Shown: piece after piece, positions 27,654 through 36,059 of the stretch
Numbering within the stretch: the stretch's first letter is position 1
Layout: the number at the start of each line of letters is the position of its first letter
Assembly: GCF_002964705.1 (NCBI RefSeq)
Contig: NZ_PQCD01000033.1
Location: forward strand, 55,747-119,746
Reading direction: 5' to 3'
DNA from: Pseudoalteromonas sp. T1lg75
GTDB lineage: Bacteria; Pseudomonadota; Gammaproteobacteria; Enterobacterales; Alteromonadaceae
Length of the DNA: 64,000 bases
Notes under the pieces: generated by a model
What the model was told of the DNA's origin: nothing
The model's database searches: none
What the model saw: the letters and a program-made list of their open reading frames with translations, nothing else
Translations under genes and position numbers: made by a program

Positions 27654-29690
27654 TTATTCGGCGTCTTTCTCGCCATGCTTTTCGAACCACCAAAGAATAT
27701 ACGCAACCTTGGCCATCAGGTTAGACGGGCGCGCGGTGATGCCGTGGGAGGCATCGGGAATACGTACCATGGCGGTGTCCACCCCTTGCAGCTTAAGGGC
27801 CTGATAAAACTGCTCGGTTTCCGAAATCGGCGTGCGGTAGTCGGCTTCGCCGGTAAGCAGCATGGTCGGTGTTTTTACGTTACCCACATAGCTAATGGGT
27901 GAACGCTCCATATAATGCTGCATATGATCCCAAGGTTTTCCCGGGAACCAATAATCGGTAAAGAAGGGATAGAAGTCAGCAGTGAGTACAAAGCTAAACC
28001 AGTTGATCACCGGCTTGGCAACCACGGCCGCGGCGAAGCGATCGGTATGGCCGACGGTCCAGGCCGTTAACACCCCACCGCCGGAGCCGCCGGTGACGAA
28101 GAGTTTATCTGTGTCGATAAAGCCCTTGTCGATAAGGGCATCCACTCCGGTCATCAGGTCGTCGAAATCATTGCTGGGGTAGTTGTGGTGTATGGTTTGC
28201 GCAAATTGCTTCCCGTAGGAGTCGCTGCCGCGCGGGTTCATATACAGCACCACATTGCCCTTAGCGGCAAAGAGCTGGGCTTCGGCGCTAAAATGCGGAC
28301 CATAGTTGGCCACCGGGCCGCCGTGGATCTCTAAAATCAGCGGATACTGCTTGTCGGCATCAAATTCCGGCGGGTAGACCACCCAGCCCTGAATGCCCAG
28401 ACCATCGTGCTTGGACTTTACCCACAGCTCTTCTACCTTACCCAGGGTTTTATCGCCCAACGCATCCTCGTTTAATTGTGTTAGGCGCCGGGTACTGCCG
28501 CGCTTATTAACGGCCACATCCGCAGGGCGCTGGGTGTCGGCCAGGGTAAAGGCCACATCACCGTTAGCGCTTACGTCAAAGTCGCCGCCGGAGTAGGGGC
28601 GGCCAAAAGAGACGCTGCCGATTTGCTCGGTGAGCACCTTACGCTTACCGCGCAGCGGCTGATAAGCCAGGGTGGTTTGGCCCTGATCGTCATAGCTAAA
28701 GTACAGGCCGCGGCCATTGTCCGCCCATTGGATCTGCTCTACCGAGCGGTCCAGATCGGCGGTGAGGCTTTGGGTGTCGGCGTTGCTTAAATCGCGAATA
28801 TACAGCTGGGCGTTTTCATAGTTGGTGCCCTTATCGTCGTAACCCACGTAGGCAAGGTAGCGGCCATTAGGAGACACACTTGGGCTTCTATCCGGGCCAT
28901 TACGGTCGGTTATTGCGTTGATTTCCTTGCTCTTTAAATCAAGGCTGTAGATTTCCGTGTTAATGGGTTTAAGGTCGTGCTCGCGGTGGCGGTTGGCGGC
29001 AAAATACAAGGTGTTGCCATCCTCGCTAAAGCTGAGGGCACCCCCGTGGTCAAAATCCCCCGAGCTTAACTGGGTGGCGTTGCCGCCGTCGGCGGGAATG
29101 CTGAACAGGTGGCTGTAGCCCGCCTTGCTGTAACCGGCGCCGTCGGCGCGGTAGTACACATCATCGATAAACACGGCCGGATCTGCCCATTGGGCGCCCT
29201 CGGGTTTACCCGGCAAGTTGACCGGATTTTTGGCTTTGGCGGGCACGAACATGCTGAACACCAGGGATTTACCATCCGGCGTCCAGGTCGGTTGCGATGG
29301 ACTTTGGGTGAGATTACTGATTTTGCTGAGCGCACCCGTGCTTAACCATTTCACATAGAGCTGCGGGCTGCCGTCGCGGGTCGAGATAAAGGCCAGGCGA
29401 TCCCCGCTCGGTGAAAGCACCGGAGCAAAGTCCTGATGCACGCCGCTGGTCACGGGCTGAAGCTGCTTAGAGCCGCTATCAACCTGCCAAATATTGCTGA
29501 ACTTGCGGTCGGTTTTTATATCCATGCGGTTACGCACAAAGTAGACCGTCTCGCCGTCATCGCTGATGTCTATTTGATTGGCGTATTCGAGGTTAAATAC
29601 GTCCTCAAGTTTTAGGGTGTGCGCGTCATTGGCAAACGCGCTCGGAGCCAGGGTCAGGCCAAGAGCATAGGCCAGATGGGTGAGCTTCAT
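27654..29690 (-). CDS. Secreted S9-family peptidase (prolyl oligopeptidase / dipeptidyl-peptidase type)
   Basis: 678 residues with a signal peptide ending AFA-N. A beta-propeller of TolB-like repeats (about residues 35-400) precedes an alpha/beta-hydrolase domain. The nucleophile Ser is in GGSGGGVLTAW near residue 540; the Asp is in TGEADYRTP and the His in DASHGI. It probably trims oligopeptides in the periplasm or at the cell surface. Monocistronic, with its own terminator. Confidence 0.92.
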   Translation of the reverse strand: MKLTHLAYALGLTLAPSAFANDAHTLKLEDVFNLEYANQIDISDDGETVYFVRNRMDIKTDRKFSNIWQVDSGSKQLQPVTSGVHQDFAPVLSPSGDRLAFISTRDGSPQLYVKWLSTGALSKISNLTQSPSQPTWTPDGKSLVFSMFVPAKAKNPVNLPGKPEGAQWADPAVFIDDVYYRADGAGYSKAGYSHLFSIPADGGNATQLSSGDFDHGGALSFSEDGNTLYFAANRHREHDLKPINTEIYSLDLKSKEINAITDRNGPDRSPSVSPNGRYLAYVGYDDKGTNYENAQLYIRDLSNADTQSLTADLDRSVEQIQWADNGRGLYFSYDDQGQTTLAYQPLRGKRKVLTEQIGSVSFGRPYSGGDFDVSANGDVAFTLADTQRPADVAVNKRGSTRRLTQLNEDALGDKTLGKVEELWVKSKHDGLGIQGWVVYPPEFDADKQYPLILEIHGGPVANYGPHFSAEAQLFAAKGNVVLYMNPRGSDSYGKQFAQTIHHNYPSNDFDDLMTGVDALIDKGFIDTDKLFVTGGSGGGVLTAWTVGHTDRFAAAVVAKPVINWFSFVLTADFYPFFTDYWFPGKPWDHMQHYMERSPISYVGNVKTPTMLLTGEADYRTPISETEQFYQALKLQGVDTAMVRIPDASHGITARPSNLMAKVAYILWWFEKHGEKDAE

Positions 29691-29941
29691 AATCGAACCT
29701 TAATGAAAGACTAGTCTATTACTTGTAGAGCGACACAGGTGGATTTGCAACTTAATACGTTGAACTTTATAGGCTTTAGTTTAAAAGGACTCGCCTGGGC
29801 AGCCATTTGGATGCAAACGTTAACCGCCATAGCGACGCGGTTAGACAGCAGCTGAGACCTTAAACTAAGAGCGGGGTCAATAAGAATCAGGCCCGTTGGA
29901 AGCCCTTAGGTGGAACCTAGGGATAACCCATGAGGCGCTCC

Positions 29942-32038
29942 CTAGTTAGAGACCTTGATAATCACCACTGATAGCTCAGGGTGAACAGCGCCGGTTCTGG
30001 GTCTGCCCGGAAAATATCGGTCGCCACTGAAAGTGGTGTAGTCGGCGCGCTCCGCATAGGCAACATCGGTCAAGTTCTCTATGCGGGCTATGGCTTGCCA
30101 GCCTTTAGCAAGCTGCCAGCTGGCCCGCAGGCTAAGCAGATCATGGCCGTCATAGATGTGTTGATTTTCGGTATCGGTAAAGTAGTCGCTAAGATGGTGC
30201 CACTGCAGCGACACTAACAGGTCATCGCTTGGCCGCCAATTGAGGCGACTGTCGGCGATAAGGCGTGGCGCCGTATCAATAATATTACCGCGAATATCTA
30301 CCTCGCCCAGCGGTTGATTATGGCGATATGTGTGCAGGGCATTGGCTACGGCCAATTGCAGGCTCCAGGCATTGTTAAAGCGGTAATCGAGCTCAAGCTC
30401 AATGCCCCGATGCTTGGTTTTACCCTGACTCACGTTAAAGAAATCACTGTTGCGATAAATCACATTATCCTTGTACATCAGATAACCGGACAGGGTAAAT
30501 TGCCAGTGCTTGTAATCCCCCTTTACACCCAGCTCCAGGCTATCCAAGGTTTCGCTGTCAAGTTCTGCAAGGCTTTGCTGACGTTGCAACTGATACAACT
30601 CGGCGGTATGGGGCGCGCGATAGCCCTTGGCCAGGTTGACATAGGTGAGTAGCTCGGTGTTAAAGCGATAGCCCAGTGCCAGCTTGGGTGACAGATCATC
30701 AAAATAGCTGATGTCACTGCCGGGACGAGAATATCGGCACCCGCCCATGGCGCAGGGCGTGCCGTCGTCCTTGGTGCGCCCATCTAGCATGCGGTTACGG
30801 TAGTCGTAGCGCTGCCATTCGTAACGGGCTCCCAGGTTGGCCTGCCAGCTATTGTGGCGATATTGTAAGGCCATAAAGGGGGCATAGCCGGTGGCATAGA
30901 CGTCGTAATCGTAGTGTTTACCTTGGGGTATGGTGGCCTGTAAAAATGCCGAGCCCGAGGTTGGACTTTCCTGAAACTGCCACATGCTGCCCTGGGTGTA
31001 TTCGGCATCGAGTCCAGCCTGTAGTCGCCAGCGTTCGTTCAACCGGTGTTGTAGCAGGGTCTGCACGCCGACACCATGCTGGGCATTGTGCTCAAGGGGC
31101 TTGCCGGGCAAGAAATGCTTGCGAAAGGTCATGCGTTGATCGCGAGCGTAGGGAGTGATTGCTATCTGTGTTTGCTCACTGTATTGCCACCGCAGCTTTG
31201 ACCATAAACGCATGGCGCGATTATCGCGAAAGGCCTCGGGGTTGAGGTTTTGCTGTGCCAACTCCTCGTCTTTATAACTTTCAAAACCCTCTATATACCC
31301 CGCGGTTTCTTGTCTTAGGTTAGTGTAGCTAAAGCCGTTTTGCAGCGTCAGACTATCGCCGTCATAACGGTGTCTTAGGTTAAACTTTTCCTGATCCACG
31401 CTCTCGTCATCGCGATAGCCGGAATCGCGGGTGACGCTGGCGTTAAAGCCGAGCCCTTGGGCGCCATAATCCTGGCCGGCACGCAGTTTTGCCCGCTTAT
31501 AGCCGTAGGAACCCAAGTCAAAGGCGCCGTAACCGCCACCCAGGGTTGGGTCCTGAGTGATCACATTAATCACCCCATGTACGGCGTTGCTGCCATACAG
31601 CACCGAGCCCGGCCCCTTGAGTACCTCAATGCGCTGGGCCATTTCACTATGGGCCTCGAACAGTTCGTTGACGTTACAAAAGCCCGGCGCGCGCAGCGCT
31701 ATGCCGTCCTCCAGGGTTAAAATGGCGGCACAGGCGCCGGCGCCGGTATAGACGGGTGAACGTAGCGCCGGTAAATACTCCTGACCATTGCCATGTTGGA
31801 TATTGGCCCCTGCGATGGTTTGCAGTGCTTTTTCTATATGCGTAGCGCCTAGCTGCGATAACAGGGCATTATTGACCGTACTGATGGACAGGGCATTAAT
31901 ATCATCATCAAAGGCAAAGCGCGAGGCCGTGGTTGTGATACGCTCAACATCCTGCAGTGTATTGTGTTGAGTTGTTGCCTCGGCCTTAAAAGCAAGCTGG
32001 CTGGCGAAAATGATGGTGGTGACTGTGACTAAGCGCAT
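29942..32038 (-). CDS. TonB-dependent outer-membrane receptor
   Basis: 698 residues from the ATG at 32038 (a TTG nine codons upstream is possible). Signal peptide ending AEA, plug domain with the IEVLKGPGSVLYGSNAVHGVINV motif around residues 150-180, and a 22-stranded barrel ending in an aromatic-rich strand. Two Cys pairs occur (in GAGACAAI and FCNVN of the plug; CAMGGC in a loop). The ligand is unknown. It lies downstream of moeA on the same strand; a 9-bp inverted repeat overlaps its start region. Confidence 0.92.
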   Translation of the reverse strand: MRLVTVTTIIFASQLAFKAEATTQHNTLQDVERITTTASRFAFDDDINALSISTVNNALLSQLGATHIEKALQTIAGANIQHGNGQEYLPALRSPVYTGAGACAAILTLEDGIALRAPGFCNVNELFEAHSEMAQRIEVLKGPGSVLYGSNAVHGVINVITQDPTLGGGYGAFDLGSYGYKRAKLRAGQDYGAQGLGFNASVTRDSGYRDDESVDQEKFNLRHRYDGDSLTLQNGFSYTNLRQETAGYIEGFESYKDEELAQQNLNPEAFRDNRAMRLWSKLRWQYSEQTQIAITPYARDQRMTFRKHFLPGKPLEHNAQHGVGVQTLLQHRLNERWRLQAGLDAEYTQGSMWQFQESPTSGSAFLQATIPQGKHYDYDVYATGYAPFMALQYRHNSWQANLGARYEWQRYDYRNRMLDGRTKDDGTPCAMGGCRYSRPGSDISYFDDLSPKLALGYRFNTELLTYVNLAKGYRAPHTAELYQLQRQQSLAELDSETLDSLELGVKGDYKHWQFTLSGYLMYKDNVIYRNSDFFNVSQGKTKHRGIELELDYRFNNAWSLQLAVANALHTYRHNQPLGEVDIRGNIIDTAPRLIADSRLNWRPSDDLLVSLQWHHLSDYFTDTENQHIYDGHDLLSLRASWQLAKGWQAIARIENLTDVAYAERADYTTFSGDRYFPGRPRTGAVHPELSVVIIKVSN

Positions 32039-32039
32039 G

Positions 32040-32079
32040 TTAAGACAGAAAAATTTTTTTACCAATGTTACTGTCTTAA
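32040..32079. promoter_or_regulatory. Inverted repeat TTAAGACAG-N22-CTGTCTTAA at the receptor start
   Basis: Perfect 9-bp arms separated by 22 bases, beginning one base before the receptor ATG. It could be an operator or an mRNA hairpin that hides the translation start. No known box was matched. Confidence 0.5.
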
Positions 32080-32138
32080 TGGCGCAGGTGCAAAACTATA
32101 CGTTTGTTGGAGGCAGAGGGGCTCAAAGCCCCTTGGGC

Positions 32139-33374
32139 TTATAGGTATTGATAAGGAATAATCTCAACCTGTTCGCCCGCCTTCACACCCGAGCTTTGTT
32201 CTGTGAGCAGTACATGGCAATTAGCGCGGCTCAAGGCCGACAATATCCCTGAGCCCTGCTTTCCTGCAGACTCAACATACCATTGTCCCTGCGCATCTTG
32301 CGTGGCAAAGCCGCGCTGAAACTCTGTGCGCCCAGGTTTTTTACCAAAATCGACTCGAGCGACCGCCGACAATTTTGTATTAACGCCCGGTGGTTGATGA
32401 GCCATGGCTTTGAGAAAAGGAATCGCCAGTTGGTCAAACGTAACCGCCGCAGACACCGGGTTGCCTGGTAGACCGATAAAGGCGGCATCGCCGAGTTTGC
32501 CAAAGGCAAACGGTTTTCCTGGTTTTATGGCTATTTTCCAAAAATCAATGCTGCCAAGCTCGCTGAGGATTTGTTTGACATAATCTGCATCGCCAACGGA
32601 AACGCCTCCTGATGTGATAATAACGTCGGCCGATTCGCTGGCGCACAGGAAGCACTCCCTAATGGTTTGCGGGTCGTCCGCGATAATTCCCATATCAATA
32701 ACGTGCACGCCTAAATTTACGAGCATGGCATGCAACAGATGGCGGTTTGAGTCGTAAATCTGTCCTTGCCCTAAGCTAGCGCCAGGCTCAACCAACTCGT
32801 CTCCCGTGGATATAAGTGCCACGGTAAGAGTTTGAAAGACTAGGGCCGTACCTATGCCTACCGCACTTAAAAGCGCTATATCACGCGTACTTACAAGATG
32901 TCCTGCGGGTAATAATTGCTGACCACTGCTAATGTCTTCGCCTTGTTTTCGAATATTGGCGTCTATCGGCGGTGGCGTACAGCATTGAATATGGTCGCCG
33001 ATACGCTCTACTTTTTCCTGCATGATAACGGCAGAGGTTCCGGCTGGGATTTGTGCCCCGGTCATGATGCGGACTGCTTGCCCCGGCAGTAAGGAAACCT
33101 TTGCCGGATGGCCTGCCAGTGAGGTTCCCACAACCTCATAGTTTGTGCCTGGCTGCTGCTCATCAAGGCAGACAGCGTATCCATCCATGGCTGAATTATC
33201 ATAAGGGGGAATATCATGACTGGAATAGATGGACTCGGCCAACACCTTGCCTGGCAAGTCTTTCAGTGGCACATGTTCCGTTTTTTGTATGGGCTGGGCG
33301 CTCGCCAGCAGCTCAGCAAGCGCTTGCTCGAAAGGCTTTAGTTTCGCAGGGAGCGAATCACAATCACAATGCAT
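32139..33374 (-). CDS. moeA: Molybdopterin molybdotransferase MoeA
   Basis: Inserts molybdate into adenylylated molybdopterin to complete the Moco needed by NarG. 411 residues. Hallmarks are PPYDNSAMDGYAV near residue 55, ISTGDELV near 185, SGGVSVGDADYV, and GLPGNPVSA. It starts eight bases after narL with an AGAGG ribosome-binding site, so narL-moeA is one operon. It belongs functionally with the moa genes at the other end of the block. Confidence 0.96.
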   Translation of the reverse strand: MHCDCDSLPAKLKPFEQALAELLASAQPIQKTEHVPLKDLPGKVLAESIYSSHDIPPYDNSAMDGYAVCLDEQQPGTNYEVVGTSLAGHPAKVSLLPGQAVRIMTGAQIPAGTSAVIMQEKVERIGDHIQCCTPPPIDANIRKQGEDISSGQQLLPAGHLVSTRDIALLSAVGIGTALVFQTLTVALISTGDELVEPGASLGQGQIYDSNRHLLHAMLVNLGVHVIDMGIIADDPQTIRECFLCASESADVIITSGGVSVGDADYVKQILSELGSIDFWKIAIKPGKPFAFGKLGDAAFIGLPGNPVSAAVTFDQLAIPFLKAMAHQPPGVNTKLSAVARVDFGKKPGRTEFQRGFATQDAQGQWYVESAGKQGSGILSALSRANCHVLLTEQSSGVKAGEQVEIIPYQYL

Positions 33375-33382
33375 AACTACCT

Positions 33383-34060
33383 CTAACTATTTTGGTCGAC
33401 CATCCAGACGGCGGCTTCAACGCGTGAGCGAAAACTCAGTTTTTTCAGCACATGTTTTACGTGCACTTTGACGGTGCCGTCCGAGATATCTAACTCCCGG
33501 GCGATCAGCTTATTACTCATGCCCTTAGCGATCAGCTTAAGTATTTCCAGCTCGCGGCTGGTGAGGCCATCGAGCGGGTTTTCCGATTTCTTATTCGGAC
33601 GACGCAGTGCTGTTGCAAGTGTTTCTGTGAGGCGTTCAGATATGGCCATGCGCCCGGTAACGGCTTGCTTGATATTAACCACAATATCTTCCGGTTCCAT
33701 GTCTTTGAGCAGGTAACCGTCGGCGCCATTGGTAATGGCAGCAATGACATCTTCATCATTATCAGAGACAGTCAACATGATAATGCGGGCAGTGACCCCT
33801 TGCAGACGCATTTGTTTCACCGTTTCTAAGCCATCGATCCCCTGCATATTGAGGTCGAGGATAATCAAGTCAGGATCATCTTCTAATGCGCCAGAGATAG
33901 CGTCTGTGCCGTTGCTGTATTGGCTTATTACCGCTAAATCATCTTCCATTTCGATCAGCTGTTGAAGCCCTTTGCGAAATAATGGGTGGTCGTCCACAAG
34001 CATTATGGTTGCTGGGGTATTGCTCACTTGCTGCTCCTGCTTCTGTTGTTCTTGAGTCAT
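33383..34060 (-). CDS. narL: Nitrate/nitrite response regulator NarL
   Basis: 225 residues. Receiver domain with phospho-acceptor Asp69 (LDLNM) and acidic pair D23-D24, then a linker and a LuxR-type helix-turn-helix (LTSRELEILKLIAKGMSNKLIARELDISDGTVKVHVKHVL). It is the expected partner of the NarX kinase encoded 2 kb away. It is divergent from narK and is the first gene of the narL-moeA operon. An FNR-like box lies 27 bp upstream. Confidence 0.93.
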   Translation of the reverse strand: MTQEQQKQEQQVSNTPATIMLVDDHPLFRKGLQQLIEMEDDLAVISQYSNGTDAISGALEDDPDLIILDLNMQGIDGLETVKQMRLQGVTARIIMLTVSDNDEDVIAAITNGADGYLLKDMEPEDIVVNIKQAVTGRMAISERLTETLATALRRPNKKSENPLDGLTSRELEILKLIAKGMSNKLIARELDISDGTVKVHVKHVLKKLSFRSRVEAAVWMVDQNS

Positions 34061-34086
34061 GATGGCGAAAAGCCTTCACTAAAAAT

Positions 34087-34100
34087 TTGATTTAAATCAT
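34087..34100. promoter_or_regulatory. FNR-like box between narL and narK
   Basis: TTGATTTAAATCAT matches TTGAT-N4-ATCAA at nine of ten defined positions. No -10 element is at the classical 31-bp distance on either strand, so which gene it controls is open. Confidence 0.6.
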
Positions 34101-34148
34101 GGTTACTCTACTTTAAATTTTCACTCCTTTGGATGTTATTTATTGAAC

Positions 34149-34164
34149 TACCCACAAAGAGGTA
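34149..34164. promoter_or_regulatory. NarL-type 7-2-7 site
   Basis: TACCCAC-AA-AGAGGTA: inverted heptamers around a 2-bp gap, close to the TACYYMT/AKRRGTA consensus (one mismatch). It lies in the narL-narK spacer. Confidence 0.65.
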
Positions 34165-34265
34165 GTTGGGTATCATGGTCGACTGGAGGTGAGCCCAGTA
34201 AATACGCTAGGGTCGTGCGGGCGGCATGTTTTGACCTGAAGATAAGTCTGGTCCTATCAGTCATT

Positions 34266-34283
34266 GTGGGTAGTAATACCTAC
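34266..34283. promoter_or_regulatory. Diverging NarL-type heptamers in the narK leader
   Basis: GTGGGTA-GTAA-TACCTAC: the same heptamers in the opposite arrangement with a 4-bp gap, 76 bp before the narK start. Confidence 0.45.
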
Positions 34284-34358
34284 CGCTTGATATTTATTGT
34301 CTGCCTCCTCTTGGCAACGGATAGTGAGCACACTGTTCAAAAACCAAGAGATCTGATT

Positions 34359-35963
34359 ATGAGTGATCTGAAAACGTGGGACCCGGAAAACGAACGTTTT
34401 TGGGAGTCCGAAGGTAAAAAAGTCGCGAGTAGAAACCTATGGATTTCTATTCCGAGTCTATTATGTGGCTTCGCTGTTTGGTTATATTGGGGCATCATTA
34501 CCGTACAAATGCTCAATTTGGGCTTTCCATTTGCGAAGTCGGACTTATTTAGCTTGATGGCGATTGCCGGGTTAACCGGTGCCACATTGCGTATTCCAAG
34601 TAGTTTCTTTATTCGCTTATGTGGTGGGCGTTACACCATCTTTTTTACCACCGCCTTGTTAATGATCCCGGCGATAGGCACAGGCTTTGCGCTGCAAGAT
34701 AAAGATACGCCTCTGTGGGTGTTTCAGGTGCTAGCCTTGCTATCGGGTCTTGGTGGCGGAAACTTTGCTTCCAGTATGTCTAATATCAGTTTCTTTTTCC
34801 CGAAGAAGAAGCAGGGCTTAGCGTTGGGACTTAATGCCGGGTTGGGTAACTTTGGCGTGACGACCATGCAAATCCTGGTGCCCTTATTTATGACTTACAG
34901 TTTCTTTGGTGGCGACCCAATGACGCTGGTTAATACCTCGGGCACGCTCATCGGTAAAATACCTGCTGGCAGTGATACCTATATTCATAATGCGGGTTAT
35001 GTGTGGCTGCTATTTTTAGTACCGCTGTTCTTCCTCGGCTGGCTGGGTATGAATAACATAACCACCGAAGAAGTGTCTCCCAACATTGATGGTCCTTTGA
35101 CTAGTTTTGGCCTGATGACGGTGATGCTGTTAATCGGCTTTGCAACTGCAATATTTGGTTTATGGTTACTCTTGCCTGAAGCGGCAAATGGATCTGGGTT
35201 TGATGTTCCGAAAGAAATTGTCTTGGTGCTGGTTGTGGCTTCAACGGTATTTTTACTCAAGGCGCTGCCGGGTCAAATTAGGCAATCTCTGGATCGCCAA
35301 TACAAAATTTTTAATAACAAACACACCTGGGTGATGAGCGTTATTTACACCATGACCTTTGGTTCATTTATCGGTTTTGCGGCTTCTTTCCCGTTGGCCA
35401 TTAAAGTGATTTTTGGTTATCAACACGTCATGGTTGATGGCGTAATGACGCATGATACGGTGAACCCTAATGGACCGAGTGCGTTGATGTATGCGTGGAT
35501 GGGACCTTTTATTGGCGCGCTTATACGTCCTGTTGGTGGCTGGATCTCGGATAAGTTTGGCGGCGCTTTGGTGACTCAAGTGTGTTCAGCTGTCATGGTG
35601 GCAAGTGCGTTAGGTGTTGCTTATTACATGAAGCAAGCTTACCAATCTGGAGCGCCTGAAGAGTTCTTTGTGCCTTTCTTTGTCCTGTTTCTTATCTTAT
35701 TTGCTGCAACGGGTATTGGTAATGGTTCTACCTTCCGCACCATTGCGATGGTTTTCCCGAAAGAGCAGGCAGGTCCTGTACTGGGCTGGACTTCCGCTGT
35801 GGCAGCTTATGGCGCTTTCTATATTCCTAAAGTGTTGGGGGAGCAAATTAAAGCAACGACCCCTGAGGTTGCGCTGATTGGATTTGCCGTATTCTACGCG
35901 GTTTGCCTGTTGATTAACTGGTGGTTCTATCTGCGCAAAAACGGTGAGTTTTATAACCCTTAG
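34359..35963 (+). CDS. narK: Nitrate/nitrite MFS transporter NarK
   Basis: 534 residues with 12 or more membrane spans. NarK family marks include the Arg of RIPSSFFIRLCGGR in TM2 and the nitrate-signature-like GNFASSMSNISFFFPKKKQGLALGLNAGLGNFG. The open frame extends 72 codons upstream, but the MSDLKTWDPEN start at 34359 is typical of the family. It imports nitrate and/or exchanges it for nitrite. Preceded by NarL-type sites and followed by a strong terminator; convergent with narX. Confidence 0.94.
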   Translation: MSDLKTWDPENERFWESEGKKVASRNLWISIPSLLCGFAVWLYWGIITVQMLNLGFPFAKSDLFSLMAIAGLTGATLRIPSSFFIRLCGGRYTIFFTTALLMIPAIGTGFALQDKDTPLWVFQVLALLSGLGGGNFASSMSNISFFFPKKKQGLALGLNAGLGNFGVTTMQILVPLFMTYSFFGGDPMTLVNTSGTLIGKIPAGSDTYIHNAGYVWLLFLVPLFFLGWLGMNNITTEEVSPNIDGPLTSFGLMTVMLLIGFATAIFGLWLLLPEAANGSGFDVPKEIVLVLVVASTVFLLKALPGQIRQSLDRQYKIFNNKHTWVMSVIYTMTFGSFIGFAASFPLAIKVIFGYQHVMVDGVMTHDTVNPNGPSALMYAWMGPFIGALIRPVGGWISDKFGGALVTQVCSAVMVASALGVAYYMKQAYQSGAPEEFFVPFFVLFLILFAATGIGNGSTFRTIAMVFPKEQAGPVLGWTSAVAAYGAFYIPKVLGEQIKATTPEVALIGFAVFYAVCLLINWWFYLRKNGEFYNP

Positions 35964-36006
35964 ACAGTTTCATCCGCAAGGTGGCAACAGCAGGCCACCG
36001 TCATCA

Positions 36007-36044
36007 AGAGTCCAAGTAGCCTAACAGCACTTGGACTCTTTTTT
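36007..36044 (+). terminator. Rho-independent terminator of narK
   Basis: Stem AGAGTCCAAG/CTTGGACTCT with a 13-base loop followed by six T residues, 44 bases after the narK stop. Confidence 0.9.
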
Positions 36045-36059
36045 ATGGGCAGTGGTGAG

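Noticed and set aside
29897..29945. Riboswitch or other structured RNA after the TonB receptor gene
   Set aside because: Two small hairpins (CCCTTAGGTGGAACCTAGGG and CTAGGGA...TCCCTAG) are visible, but the conserved cores of cobalamin or other riboswitches are absent and the location is 3' of the receptor.
34143..34358. N-terminal extension of NarK by 72 codons
   Set aside because: The extra sequence is not NarK-like, covers NarL-type sites, and the MSDLKTWDPEN start at 34359 fits the family.
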